DNA of 64,000 nucleotides from Sanderia malayensis (GCA_013076295.1 RQOL01000833.1:1-64000), one strand, 5' to 3'; positions 44,897-56,560 are shown, counted from the stretch's first letter. Notes: generated by a model from the letters alone, not told the origin. Made by a program: numbers and translations.

Positions 44897-45250
44897 GAAC
44901 TACATGCGAACGTCAATGCAAACCACTGCAATTCTTCTCATAACTCACACGAGGGAGCGTTTAGAAAAATATAACAGATTGCATCAAGATCGAAGACTTT
45001 TCATTGGATCGATTATGACAGTGGGGAAAATTCCGCAATTGTGAGAGGGCGGGGCGTGGCACTGCGGAGAATTCTACACTTATGGGGGGAAGGGTGGTGT
45101 GGTAATACAGGGGGCCTAAAACGTGGCGACGTGCAGGAACTGACATCCAGGAGAAATGGAGGCGTCCAAGAAGAAATTGCAATATCCATTATCGTAAGTA
45201 AGTATGTATTATTACAAATAACCTCATCTACTTTTACAAGCGACAGTTAC
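44897..45250. repeat. Conserved U1-upstream block, copy 3
   Basis: Upstream of a U1 remnant. It is followed directly by a large spacer deletion (jump to TTCTTATTTCTGATACC at about 45254), so this unit is short. The block itself is kept. Confidence 0.75.
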
Positions 45251-45362
45251 CATTCTTATTTCTGATACCAATAAAACTTTCCTCGCTGAGTTCCAGCATG
45301 TTAATGAGCACAACAATTTAGCCATCAATGTCTTGAAACTTAAAATAAAAATAAAAATGGAA

Positions 45363-45480
45363 GCCTACAACACCAGGTGTTCCCAGGCGGTCACCCATCC
45401 AGGTACTGACCTGGCCCGACCATGCTTGACTACGGTGATCGGTCGAGAACCGGTATACTCATGGTGGTATGGTCGTAGGT
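45363..45480 (-). rRNA. 5S ribosomal RNA copy
   Basis: 118 nt and identical by eye to the copy at 37827 except for the first base (ACCTACG in place of GCCTACG) and one T in GGTCGAGAA. T-runs follow (TTTTTATTTTTATTTT). Function is possible. Confidence 0.85.
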
Positions 45481-46128
45481 AAAGGAAGAGCGCCTTTACG
45501 CTGATATCATTCGCAACAATTGACATGTTTTTCATTCTCTCCGGCCTAACAGACTAATGTGACACTGAACCTTTAGCAGTATTTTTGATCCTTTTATTTT
45601 GAAAGCTTTAGGAGTCGGCGTCCGCGAATCTTAAAACGATCGCAAAGAACTAGATAGTCCATGTTTGATACAACGCAACAACTTGTCTCTTTAATTCGAA
45701 TTGCATAAGATTTTAAAATGTTTGTAGTATGGACAAGATCCAGATTCGACAAAGTTCTATTTTCAATCAAAAATCAGGACATCTAATAGTGAATACAACA
45801 AAACCAAAACAAAAAATACCTGTCATATAATCTTTCAAAATGATCCACCAGCAACTGTTATATGTTATGTTATGCTATGCTTTGTTAGGCTGTGTTATGA
45901 CTTGTTATGTATGTCACTCGGCTACCTCCCGTCGCGAGGTCTCTTTGTTCGAGTTGTTTGTAATTCTATGTTGTGTCATATTTCATGGGTTGCTTCTCGA
46001 AATGTATATCTAAATGTTAATAATATAACAGCTTCTTGGAAACTATTTCAAACCTTCGAACATTGTTTCAGTTGCCCAACAACTTACCATAGTTAAAGTA
46101 AGCCAACTTTTCCTTTATCACTTTGAGG

Positions 46129-46129
46129 A

Positions 46130-46165
<36 letters not shown>

Positions 46166-46192
46166 ATTGTACGTATGTATGTAGGTAAGTAT
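46129..46192 (-). pseudogene. U1 snRNA remnant with the same internal deletion
   Basis: Like 44833-44896, only the 3' domain and the 5' end survive, joined by TACGTATGTATGTAG. Confidence 0.85.
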
Positions 46193-46550
46193 GAGCTACA
46201 TGCGCACGTCAATGCAAACCACTGCAATTCTTCTCACAACTCACACGAGGGAGCGTTTAAAAAAATATAACAGATTGCATCAAGATCGAAGACTTTTCAT
46301 TGGATCGATTATGACAGTGGGGAACTCCCCCCATTTTTCAGAGCGCGGGGCATGCCTCTGCGGAGAATTCGACACTTATGGGAGGAAAGGTGGTGTAGTA
46401 ATACAGGGGGCCTAAAACATGGCGACGTGCAAGAACTGACATCCAGGAGAAATGGAGGCGTCCAAGAAGACATTGCAATATCCATTATCGTAAGTAAGTA
46501 TGTGTTATTACAAATAACCGCATTTACTTTTACAAGCGACAGTTACTTTA
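46193..46550. repeat. Conserved U1-upstream block, copy 4
   Basis: Upstream of a U1 remnant, in the unit that received the BEL/Pao element. Confidence 0.75.
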
Positions 46551-46964
46551 ATTAATAAATTAATTGTTTTATTTTATGCCGACACACATGCATACTATTT
46601 TCGACTATTTTTGCTTGCCTGACATGACTATATAATTTGCGTAGACTTTCTGTCTCACCCTTGTCTTTGAAAATCCAGACAGAACATAGTTGAGTGGTGA
46701 GTACGTAATATACTTTATATGCAGCATTTTTATTTTTTCACATAATTTATTTATCTGAACAGTATACTTTGACTTTTTCCACTGCTTGTTTTTGGTTTAT
46801 TCCCTTCTTACTTCAATGTACTTTGCATTACTAATCCTCCCTTTTCATGAAATTTAACAATTCTCAACACACATACAATATTTCTCTAGTCTTCTAAAGT
46901 GCCCCAAAAGCTTTTTTCTTATTTCTGATACCAATAAAACTCTCGTCCCTGAGTTCCAGCATGT

Positions 46965-47712
46965 TGTGGTCAAATTGAATGAGTGAGTGGGTATAAAAGC
47001 AGACGTTTGTAAAATTTGATATTGAAATTGATATTTGATATTATGATTCACGTATGTGTGGTGTTCAAACTAAAAATACAAATTGAGGACTAATAAATAA
47101 ATGAAAATAATAAATACATGAAATGTCTATTGATAAATGTAACTTAATTGAACGAAGAATGAAAGTCGAATACTGAATCAGAGAAAAGCTAAGTCGAGAA
47201 AATCTGATTGAAAAATATAAGTCAATATTGATATATGAATACCTAATCTATACGAGTGAGTGGGTGAGGAAACAAACAAGCTAACCTAAGCCTAGAGTGA
47301 TGCTATGAGACACGCCTAGAAACCAAACACCAAAAACAAAATGGCAGAAAAAAGTAGCATACCAGCTGCCATACAGAGGCTTGAGTTGAGTGTTTGAGCT
47401 AGTAGAGTTAACTTGAATTGAGTTATTTAACTTCTTGAATTATACTTGACTTGAATCAACATAAAATGAAAGCTTAATTGAGTAACTATGTCACAGTTGA
47501 CATCCTGACTTGACCATGGTCAGGCCCAACCAAAAAATAGCATCACTTATTTCCTGAATATAATGGTCAGATGGCCTAATGTAAAAATGTCACCAAATTG
47601 TGATGATGTCATCAAAAATGGCTGACATGAAAACAAAAACAAATATGGCTATCAATGCACAAAAATCCTATGAAACTGAAAATAATTTATAAAATAAAGG
47701 AATCATATTACA
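46965..47712 (-). repeat. 3' LTR of the BEL/Pao element
   Basis: 748 bp and without insertion, so it serves as the reference for the interrupted right LTR. Confidence 0.85.
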
Positions 47713-47775
47713 CTCCCCCCATGAAATGAAAATTTAGAAAAATCTTTTATTTTGTTTTGCAATATTAATAAATTT

Positions 47776-48651
47776 TTAGTCTTGAATTTCATCCAATAAA
47801 TTAACTTCATCAGCACGACTGATGACAACAATTGTTCTAACAGAACGTTTAGTTTCTCGAAATACATCTTCATTCGAATTTCTGTAACGAACATAAAGAC
47901 GTCTTACCAAACCATCACATCCACCATCCAAATCAACAACCATACCATATTGGTAATCCAAACAAAGAGCAGATTCATTCTTTAGGAATAACACATTATC
48001 GCCAACCTTCAATTGCTCGTCACTTTTAAACCACTTCTGTTGTTGAATCAATTTTGGTACGTGAGACAATAACCAATTTTCAAACCAGGACTGAAAGATC
48101 TTCTGGTTTTCATCTATTATCTTGCTTGGGCGACTGACAATTGATAATGGTTCGATTGAGCTTCTCTCGTTATTTCTTCCCATTTTGAGCCGGTTGGGGG
48201 TTATGATGTCTAGATTCTCCAAGTTTGAAACAGTGCTTCCAATAATGAGTGGCACGTTATTGATGCTGTTTGCGATGGATGCTCCAAGGGTTTCCCATTG
48301 AATTATTGAAAGACGTTGATGATACATGACTTTTTCCATAGACAGCTTGATCTCCTTGATTTTTCGCTCAACACGACCATGTTAATTATGTCCACCGACA
48401 GGACAAACTTCGAATTGAACGTGAAAATCTTTGTGAAGTTGACAGGACTGACAGGATTTTCTGATATGTTTGATGATTGAACGACATTCTATGATGTGAG
48501 CTTGTTGACTAACATATCTAATGGTTGTATCAACGCCAGAATGATTTGCGGTAGGGTGATACCAATGTATATCATTGATGATAGCGATAGCAACAGGTGA
48601 ATATTTCTCCATTATTGGAACGCAGAACGAGGATGAACAAAGGTCTTTCAA
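47776..48651 (-). pseudogene. BEL/Pao integrase lacking the DDE core
   Basis: The zinc finger is present (HWYHPTANHSGVDTT ... CQSCQLHKD), but directly after it the sequence jumps to CPVGGHN, a motif from the end of the catalytic core, with a TAA at 48382-48384, and then to the C-terminal part (MEKVMYHQRLS ... KVGDNVLFLKNE). About 130 codons holding the two catalytic Asp residues are deleted. The C-terminal DUF5641-like domain is intact. This copy could not integrate by itself. Confidence 0.8.
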
Positions 48652-49424
48652 GACTTGGTTGAGCCGACCAACAACGGTTACGTCTCCATGTTGAGGATTC
48701 GCTCGGTGTGATAAATTATGCCATCCTTCTCGGTTGAAACGTCCTTAAATCTCTTCTGATCGGTGAAGTGTTTCAACTCCAATGTCGCCTTTTTGAAGAA
48801 GTAAGTCTTGGCAGATTGGATTTTCTCTTCAGATAGAATGACTTGAATCGGCTTCGCGATGCATTCTTTGACACTGATTTTTGTTGACATGACGATCGTA
48901 AATTGTTGAAGTATCTTTTCCATATTGCCAAGATTCGTACAACTTTCTTGAATCTGAATCTGTTTGGGTTGATTAGGTATTGACTGAACTCGAGTCTTCT
49001 ATTGACTTCTTCGGCTAATTTCGGTTTGCTGTACTGCCACATGTGAATCGGTTTGAGGTAATGATGAATGAATTTCAGCTTGAGCTTCTTTCTGTTCAAC
49101 AGCTGAAATCTTGATTTCTGATGCAGATTTGATTGGCATTTCGTCCTGATGTAGCATCATCCATGGCAAACCATTGACCCATTTGGAATCAGCATGAATA
49201 TCATTTGGTGTTGTACCAGGTCTTGTTCCTATATCGGCAAGCATGTCTTCACTTCTTACGTAGTACCAGGATTCCTCGTCTGTCAAACGTAGAATTTCGA
49301 CAATGCGATTTTGAACCCATTGCTTCAGAACTTTGGTGTCATTTGAAAGCCAATGTAAACAGACTTGACTGTCTGTCAGTTTGATTGAAGATCGATACCA
49401 CTTGTGAAATGATTTGCGTACAAT
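48652..49424 (-). pseudogene. BEL/Pao RNase H end and integrase N-terminus, broken
   Basis: Several short frames (48999-49286 with WYYVRSEDMLADIGTRPGTT, 48773-49099, 48678-48923) carry the BEL sequence between RNase H and the integrase zinc finger. EDMLADIGTR matches the 'N-P-A-D-x-x-T-R' type motif. Multiple frame changes separate them. Confidence 0.65.
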
Positions 49425-50822
49425 CTAACCGGTGTGTGCGTTCATGAGTGCAGCAAGCAGTTGTGCACGAGGTTGAGATAATCCTTCTGGAACAATGCGT
49501 GATCGTGAGATAACCAGTTGACTTGAGAAGTTTCCACATCTTCTCTTGAAACGAGCATATATAGCAACACATACAAGGGATCTGCTTGCATCAGCAAAGT
49601 CTATTGTTGTAAGATCTAAATTGATTGCATCTTCAGGCACAACAGCTCTCTCATACTTTAAATGATTTACTTCCCCCATCATTTCAAAGTTATTTACCCA
49701 TAATTGACGAAGATCATCGGGTATTGCGTCATCCCAATCAAGTTTCCGTATGACTAACTCATGAAGGTCGAATTTGAATGAAGCGGTAATAGGTGTGACT
49801 AAACCGAGAAGATCAAATATCTCACCGACTCTTGAAGCACAGTGTCTTCTCGTTAGCTTGTCAGGAATTATGTTCATTTGGGAGGTCGACTTCTTGCCCC
49901 GTTGCTTCTTGGAAAAGTTCAGCTTTGGGATGTGAAGTGATAGCTGATCGTCCTTTGGCCACCATTTCATTCCTGCCACAAAAACTGAGACGCCATCTTC
50001 GCTCATCGACTCAGGTGGGTCTTCACCAGATAGCACGACTCCTTTCAGCTTGAAACCTCCTTTATTCCCAACCAATTCCAACTCTTGTGAACGTTGAACT
50101 GCAAGATCGTTTGCTTTGTCGCCACTGACACAATCATCAACATAAGTATCCTTCAGGATGATTTCAGTTGCTTCAGGGTATTGATCGGATGACAATTTGG
50201 CGACTTCTCTCAGGGTGCATTCAGCTTGATTGCCGCTAGACCGAACACCGTATATCAATGTTTTGATCACCTTTTGTCTGGGATGTTCTTCAAAGCTCAG
50301 GTCTTCTTGGCAAAGATATCTTTGGTAGCACCAATGTTGTATATCTAGATGAATCGTATTGTACATCTTTCGAAAATCTGTAGTAAATCCAGCCTTGTGT
50401 ATCCTCCAACGTAGAGCGATTTCCTGGAGCTTGTTGAGACTATTGCAACCTTTCGCAAGGATGTCGTTGAGGCTGTAACCAGTTGACGTTGAACTTGACG
50501 CATCAAATACGATTCTGCATGGAGTGCTGACCGAGTTTACTTTCCACACAGCTCTCCAGGGAATGAAATGTTGTAACTGATCGGACAGAGTCTTCTGGAT
50601 TGATTCTGAAAGCTCGTCGACATAGGCTACGCAACCCAGGTCGTGCATCTTGCGCTCGGACTTAATGATGTCTTCTTTGTCATGTATATTCTCAGGTCGA
50701 TTAAACTTCCGAAGTTGTTGGTAGTAGATTCTTAATGCTTGATTCTTGTTCGAAGAAAGCTTTACTGATGGATTCTTGATAAATGGCAGTTTGGCTATGA
50801 TGACGTTGGTCTTCAGATCCAA
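49425..50822 (-). CDS. BEL/Pao reverse transcriptase and start of RNase H
   Basis: 465 codons. RT: WRAVWKVNSVSTPCRIVFDASSS, SLNDILAKGCNSLNKL, FTTDFRKMYNTIHLD, the catalytic DTYVDDCVSG and GGFKLKGVVLSG; then LTRRHCASRVGEIFDLLGLVTPIT of the connection. DFADASRSLVC starts the RNase H-like domain. The frame ends at TAA 49425-49427; the pieces beyond are in other frames. Confidence 0.85.
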   Translation of the reverse strand: MDLKTNVIIAKLPFIKNPSVKLSSNKNQALRIYYQQLRKFNRPENIHDKEDIIKSERKMHDLGCVAYVDELSESIQKTLSDQLQHFIPWRAVWKVNSVSTPCRIVFDASSSTSTGYSLNDILAKGCNSLNKLQEIALRWRIHKAGFTTDFRKMYNTIHLDIQHWCYQRYLCQEDLSFEEHPRQKVIKTLIYGVRSSGNQAECTLREVAKLSSDQYPEATEIILKDTYVDDCVSGDKANDLAVQRSQELELVGNKGGFKLKGVVLSGEDPPESMSEDGVSVFVAGMKWWPKDDQLSLHIPKLNFSKKQRGKKSTSQMNIIPDKLTRRHCASRVGEIFDLLGLVTPITASFKFDLHELVIRKLDWDDAIPDDLRQLWVNNFEMMGEVNHLKYERAVVPEDAINLDLTTIDFADASRSLVCVAIYARFKRRCGNFSSQLVISRSRIVPEGLSQPRAQLLAALMNAHTG

Positions 50823-50969
50823 TTGGATGGAGTTTTAGATCAGGTTTTGTTCCACCTCTTCCTTGATACTGACATTTTCCAATTGATCGTGATTCTTACA
50901 CTTCTTGCATTGACGACAGGTGATACATCTGTACGTTATTTCGGATCCAGTTGATTCAGCCGTTTCAAA

Positions 50970-51719
50970 TCATTTTGATGGATGATTTGAGTGAACGTTG
51001 GTGTTCAAAATGGCATTTGGTTGGTAACCATTCTGAAAGCTGAGTTGCGTTTGAGATGCATAGTAACTCATCAGGTGTGATACTTCAGGTTGGTGGAATT
51101 GAACTTCATTGAATTGAGCATTGTAGAACTTTTTGTGAACTTCCCCAAATGACTTATGGGGACCGCCAATAACTCCACGATTGCCATCAGTACCATTGAA
51201 TACTGATTGATAAAGTGATAATCCGTTGAGCATCTTGAATACGAGTTGAGGGTGGTATCTTAAGTATTAGATACCTATCATCATATCGACATCACCTCCG
51301 ATTGCCCTTGGAAGTTTTGGTAGTTGGGATGCATCTCCATTGTAGGCTCTGCGAATTGACGTTTCGGCTTCACCAAGTTGATACAACGGGAATGTTTGTG
51401 TGAGTTTGTCAAGGCATATTCCTGACATTGATGCAAGACAACCATCAGCAAGTGGAATGTTGACAGCATAGATACCATGATTTGACGATGTTATTGCTTC
51501 TCCAATACCGCTGATGTTGAGCTGACCGTTGAATATCCTTGTAGCATGTGATCCGAGTCTGTCAACAGCGTCCTTCCTGATGACGAAATCACTGCAACCA
51601 TCATCATAGAATACAGTGAATGTTTGATTATTGACAGTGATGTCTTGTAGGAGATAGATGCCAACTTCATCGTCACCAGTTTCACCACGGTCTGTGAAGA
51701 ATGAGAGTTGGATGTTTCT
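50970..51719 (-). pseudogene. BEL/Pao protease region, frame-shifted
   Basis: Read across frames this stretch has LQDITVNNQTFTVFYDDGCSDFVI, where DDGCS stands in for the retropepsin D-S/T-G site of BEL elements, then IGGDVDMMIGI and a stop (TAA, about 51268). The next frame carries LNGLSLYQSVF and a GVIGGPHKSFGEV segment. No long frame is kept, so the protease is not made. Confidence 0.55.
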
Positions 51720-52028
51720 TCAGAAGCTTGGGAGCGATTGATTTTTATTGATGAAACGAGACTTGAACTCAGCTAACAGTTGCACGTTTTCTTGAGATGT
51801 TTTATGGTCTTCGCATACCAGTACATGACGTTTGACATTGTACTGTTGATGGGATGGATGTTTGCATGCGAAATCGCGTTGACAACGTCCGTCCTTGTGC
51901 TTGGAATCTTGCTGCTTTGCTCCTGGTAGAAGACACTGGAAACACAATCCCTTTCGCTTCAGAGTGATGAATCGTTCAGCCGGAGATTTGTCTGCGAAGT
52001 CCTTGCAGGCAAAGTATTGTATGACCAT
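51720..52028 (-). pseudogene. BEL/Pao Gag zinc-binding region
   Basis: The frame has RFITLKRKGLCFQCLLPG, then HKDGRCQRDFACKHPSHQ, the Cys/His pattern (C-x2-C-x9-H-x4-C) at the end of BEL Gag, and ends with KSRFI. It is one frame away from the Gag centre and the protease. Confidence 0.7.
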
Positions 52029-52326
52029 TGTAACGCCTGGTCCTCTAGTTGGAACGTGATGATGTTGACAGTTTCTATCGCAGAAGTAGCAAGGTGGTGG
52101 TTGCTGAGTGTTTGACTGTTGATTGACTTCAGGTAAAGGAGTGTAATGAGCGTTATTACCTCCTTTTGGTCTAGGATTCTTCAGGTAGTTCGGATTCTTC
52201 CCAGGATGATTTGCTTTCTCCTTTTCGTCACGTGAATTGGTAAGTAGAGCTTTTTGTTGTTGAATCCTTACTTCTTTCTCGAGAAAGGTGATGAGTTTGG
52301 TCCATTTCTGCTTCTCGTCGAGTTCT

Positions 52327-53577
52327 TCATCGCAAATTGAGGAGAACCAGCATGTTGTTCTTCCATCTCCTAGAAGCTTGTAGATTTGTTGGTAATAAAT
52401 ACCATCTTTGATGGTATTTATTAGCTGGGTGATTATTAGCTGGGATTATTAGCGGATCCTTCATCTTTGATATGGTTTCAAATTTGTTGACTTGTGACAG
52501 CTTTTTCGTAAGTAGGATTTTGGAGTTCCCATATGCTTGCTTCAACCGGTCCCATATGACATCAATCTCTGAAACACCTTTCACTAACGACAGTGCCGGA
52601 TCTGACAGGTAATTATTGGTGAGTAAGTCTGCAAGCAATTTCTTTGGTGTGTTTCTTAGGTGCAATTTTTCAAAGTTTGATTTGAATGAATAAATGTCAA
52701 TAGCAGAGTCATAACCCGAAAACTTTTTCAAGTCGATATTGAGTTTCATTTCATTGAACGACTTGTGTTTTAGAACTTCTCGTTTTTCAATAACAGCATG
52801 CACTGATGAAGTAAACTCAGCCTTCCTTGATTTGATTTTGGAATACTGCACACCAATGTTCTCGAACAGCGTAGACAGCTTACTATTGCATAATGGAAAT
52901 TTCAGCAAACGTTCATATCGGTCTGCAATAGTATGAAGAGTTTTTTCTCGTTCAGGTATTTCAGATTTCAGTTGAAGAAGATATTGATCATCGCAGCTAC
53001 TTTGATCAGTCTCAAAGATGCTTTGAAGTTGAGTTGGATGAGATATTATATCTTCGGCTGTGAATAACGTTGATTTAAGTTCATTTTCAAATTTGTCTTC
53101 TTCAAGTTGAGAGGTTCTAAGATTTGATTTGGCTTTGATATCGTTCGCTGTCTTGATGAAGTCTTTTATGAGATTGAGGATATTAGTTACGTTTGACTCG
53201 ATTAACGTGTGACGGTCAGAAGCAATAGTCATAAGTGTTGCAGACCTCTTACGGATATCCAGTCGGTATTTGGTTAACAGTTGAATGATTTCTTTTGTAT
53301 CGTCTAATGAGGCATCATGAATCAGGTGTTCATTGATAACATCTCTTGCTTCATCAATGGCTACTCTAATTTCAGCGATTAGGGTTGAAGATGTGTCATT
53401 GATTTGAGCTGCATTGATTGGATTGGTGATTTCATTATTGATGAGTGGTGAGGTTCCTTCGTCCACTTCAAGAGACTTGTTCTGGTGTTTTTGTTGTCGA
53501 TCAGTAGTATTAACAACTCGTTTACCGGTTTCACTCAGAGCTTTGTAATTGATTCTATCTCCACGACGTGTATTCAT
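52327..53577 (-). CDS. BEL/Pao Gag
   Basis: 416 codons, starting MNTRRGDRINYKALSETGKR. Its helical centre includes KKFSGYDSAIDIYSFKSNFEKLHL, LADLLTNNYLSDPALSLVKG and IWDRLKQAYGN, the conserved DUF1759-type core of BEL Gag. It leaves frame at the end, where a short duplication-like stretch (TATTAGCTGGG repeated near 52420-52450) causes a break. The Cys-rich part follows in 51720-52028. Confidence 0.8.
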   Translation of the reverse strand: MNTRRGDRINYKALSETGKRVVNTTDRQQKHQNKSLEVDEGTSPLINNEITNPINAAQINDTSSTLIAEIRVAIDEARDVINEHLIHDASLDDTKEIIQLLTKYRLDIRKRSATLMTIASDRHTLIESNVTNILNLIKDFIKTANDIKAKSNLRTSQLEEDKFENELKSTLFTAEDIISHPTQLQSIFETDQSSCDDQYLLQLKSEIPEREKTLHTIADRYERLLKFPLCNSKLSTLFENIGVQYSKIKSRKAEFTSSVHAVIEKREVLKHKSFNEMKLNIDLKKFSGYDSAIDIYSFKSNFEKLHLRNTPKKLLADLLTNNYLSDPALSLVKGVSEIDVIWDRLKQAYGNSKILLTKKLSQVNKFETISKMKDPLIIPANNHPANKYHQRWYLLPTNLQASRRWKNNMLVLLNLR

Positions 53578-53596
53578 GGGTTGGCGTCTGTTTGAA

Positions 53597-55256
53597 TGTG
53601 GTCAAATTGAATGAGTGAGTGAGTACATAAGCAGACGTTTGCAACATTTGATATTGAAATTGGTATTTGATATTATGATGGCATGTATGTGTGGTGTTCA
53701 AACTAAAAATGCAAATTGGGGACTAATAAATAAATGAAAATAATAAATACATGAAATGTCTATTGATAAATGTAACTTAATTGAACGAAGAATGAAAGTC
53801 GAAAACTGAATCAGAGAAAAGCTAAGTCGAGAAAATATAAGTAAATCTAATTAAAAAATATAAGTCAATATTGATATATGAATACCTAATCCATACGAGT
53901 GAGTGGGTCAGAAAACAATCAAGCTAGCCTAAGCCTAGAGTGATGCAAGAGAGACACGCCTAGAAACCAAACACCAAAAACAAAATGGCAGAAAAAAGTA
54001 GCTTACCAGCTGCCATACAGAGGCTTGAGTTGAATGTTTGAGCTAGTAGAGTTAACTTGAATTGAGTTGTTTAACTTCTTGTATTATACTTGACTTGAAT
54101 CAACATAAAATGAAAGCTTAATTGAGTAACTATGTCAGAGTTGACATCCTGACTTGACCATGGTCAGGCCCAACTAAAAAATGGCATCACTTATTTCCCA
54201 TAGAGATAGGATATAATATACACGAGAGTGCGAACCAGGCCCCGGGCGGTGACGCAGTTTGGACGCCATCTTGTTGGAGGCTCATTTGAGACTTTCACGG
54301 TCTGAACCCTTATACTTTGAACAAGAATTACGTAGATATTACGATTGCTTAACCTCAAATAAAGATTGGAACCTTCATAATATCATAGTCGGCTCAACAT
54401 ATTGAAGTTTTGTTGTTGGATCGAATGTATTACTATTATTTTTAGAAAGAGGGATTCCCGTTTTACCGACTGGGTAAATTAAATATCAGTCGATCAGAAA
54501 TGACCTCCTGAGTATGAATCTGCAATAAAATTCACAAAATATTTACGTATTTACAAGATATTCGCAATATTTTTACTTGCGCCCACCTTTAGTTGCTGTC
54601 GATCGGTGATTTGTAAGGTGCTAGGCCCCCGATAAAGAGTGGCATAACTTTTGAATGCGGGCGTGTTGCACATATTTTATTGCAGATTCGTACTCAGGAG
54701 GTCATTGCGTATCGATTGATATCTAATTTACCTAGTTTGGGCGTCGTCCGTAAAATACAAATTCCCGTACTGCATATCGCAAAATGCCAAGGCCAATGTT
54801 TTCATATAGCACTCCACAGCAAAATATGGTCTTCTGGAAATAGTAGTAATACATTCGATCCACCAACAAAACTTCAATATGTTGAACCGACCATGATTTC
54901 AGGAACATTTGAGTATTTACTTGATCTTCAGCAATAATAATATCCACATATTTTACATTTGAATTATAAGGCTTCAGACCGTAAATTTTGTCCGCGAGCC
55001 TCCAACAAGATGGCCATCAATGCTTCAACATTTGTATCGATGCGTCAATTGGAGTGCGCACTCTAGTGTATCTTATATCCTATCTCTATGTTATTTCCTG
55101 AATATAATGGTCAGATGGCCTAATGTAAAAATGTCACCAAATTGTGATGATGTCATCAAAAATAGCTGACATGAAAACAAAAACAAATATGGCTACCAAT
55201 GCACAAAAATCCTATGAAACTGGAAACAATATATAAAATAAAGGAATCATATTACA
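53597..55256 (-). repeat. 5' LTR of the BEL/Pao element, carrying a fold-back insertion
   Basis: It is identical in layout to 46965-47712 except for the insertion 54199-55090 plus its 8 bp duplication. Without it the LTR is about 760 bp. Confidence 0.85.
54199..55090. mobile_element. 892 bp fold-back (hAT-like) MITE with 8 bp target duplication
   Basis: The ends are CATAGAGATAGGATATAA and its near complement (TTATATCCTATCTCTATG), and TTATTTCC flanks it on both sides (54191-54198, 55091-55098). Inverted similarity goes on almost to the centre (for example CCTCCAACAAGATGGC near the outer part, GACCTCCTGAGTATGAATCTG near the inner part), leaving a loop of only about 120 bp (54540-54665). An 8 bp duplication suggests hAT. 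No transposase. Confidence 0.8.
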
Positions 55257-55322
55257 CATGTTAATGAGCGCAACAATTTAGCCATCAATGTCTTGAAACT
55301 TAAAATAGAAATGGAAATGGAA

Positions 55323-55403
55323 GCCTAAAACACCTGGCCTGACGATGCTTGACTACGGTGATCGGACGAAAACACGTATACTCATGGTGGTATGGTCGTA
55401 GGC
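55323..55403 (-). pseudogene. Truncated 5S rRNA copy
   Basis: Only 81 nt remain: the 5' half with box A, followed by the last bases. About 37 nt of the box C region are deleted, and AAAACACGT replaces the usual GAGAACCGGT. It lies directly downstream of the BEL/Pao insertion. Confidence 0.8.
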
Positions 55404-56046
55404 AAAGGAAGAGCGGCTTGACGCTGGTATCATTCGCAACAATTGACATGTTTTTCATTCTCTTCGGCCTAACAGACTAATATGACACTGAACCTTTAGC
55501 AGTATTTTTGATCCTTTTATTTTGAAAGCTTTAGGAGTCGGCGTCGGCAAATCCTAAAACGATCGCAAAGAACTAGAAAGTCCATGTTTGATTCAGTAAC
55601 TTGTCTCTTTAATACGAATTGCATAACATTTTTAAAATTTTGTAGTATGGAAAAGATCCAGATTCGACAAAGTTCTTTTTTCAATCAATAATTAAGACAC
55701 CTAGTAGTGAATACAACAAAACCGAAACAAAAAACACCTGTCATATAATCTTTCAATATAATTCACCAGCAACTGTTATATGTTATGTTATGCTATGCTA
55801 TGTTAGGCTGTGTTATGTCATGTTATGTATGTCACTCTGCTACCTCCTGTCGTGAGGTCTCTTTGCTTGAGTTGTTTGTAATTCTATGTTGTGTCATATT
55901 TCATGGGTTCTTTCTCTAAATGTATATCTAAATGTTGATAATATAACAGCCTCTTGGAAACTAATCCAAACCTTCGAACATCGTTTCAGTTGCCCAACAA
56001 CTTACCATAGTTAAAGTAAGCCAACTTTTCCTTTATCACTTTGAGG

Positions 56047-56047
56047 A

Positions 56048-56083
<36 letters not shown>

Positions 56084-56210
56084 ATTTTACGGTCGAGTTA
56101 CTAGCGTTTGCAGTAATCGCAGGGGTCAACCAAACCGAACTGCAATGGAATGGCCTCACCCTGGAAGAAACACCTTTTTGATCATGTTATCTTCCCCGTC
56201 AGGTAAGTAT
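56047..56210 (-). ncRNA. U1 spliceosomal snRNA, second complete copy
   Basis: 164 nt on the minus strand with the same domains as 38612-38774 and no visible damage: ATACTTACCTGACGGGGAAG, SL1 loop GATCAAAAAGG, Sm site AAAATTTCTGGTAG, SL4 CCTGCGTTCGCGC. It is the least changed copy in the window and could be the functional one. Confidence 0.92.
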
Positions 56211-56560
56211 GAACTAGATGCGGACGTCAATGCAGACCACTGCAATTCTTCTCATAACTCACACGAGGGAACGTTTAGAGAAATATAACAGATTGCATCA
56301 AGATCGAAGACTTTTCATTGGATCGATTATGACAGTGGGGAACTTCCCGCATTTGTGAGAGCGCGGGGCGTGGCTCTGCGGAGAATTGGACACTTATGGG
56401 GGGAAGGGTGGTGTGGTAATACAGGGGGCCTAAAACGTCGTGACGTGCAGGAACTGACATCCTGGAGAAATGGAGGCGTACAAGAAGACATTGCAATATC
56501 CATTATCGTAAGTATGTATTACAAAAAACCGCATCTACTTTCACAAGCGACAGTTGCGGT
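56211..56560. repeat. Conserved U1-upstream block, copy 5
   Basis: Upstream of the complete U1 at 56047-56210. Confidence 0.75.

Larger units (their letters stand above)
46965..55256 (-). mobile_element. BEL/Pao LTR retrotransposon
   Basis: Left LTR 46965-47712 (748 bp) and right LTR 53597-55256 (1660 bp because of an 892 bp insertion) begin TGTGGTCAAATTG and end ATTACA. CATGT flanks the element on both sides (46960-46964, 55257-55261). The 3' LTR, on the minus strand, is preceded by the polypurine ATGGGGGGAG. Gag, protease, RT, RNase H and a partial integrase follow each other on the minus strand with BEL/Pao hallmarks (YVDDCVSG, CHC knuckle, HWYHPTANHSG zinc finger, C-terminal DUF5641-type domain). 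It lies inside the 5S-U1 array. Confidence 0.9.

Noticed and set aside
53570..53597. Primer-binding site of the BEL element
   Set aside because: The bases after the 5' LTR do not show a clear complement to a tRNA 3' end that I know, so none is annotated.
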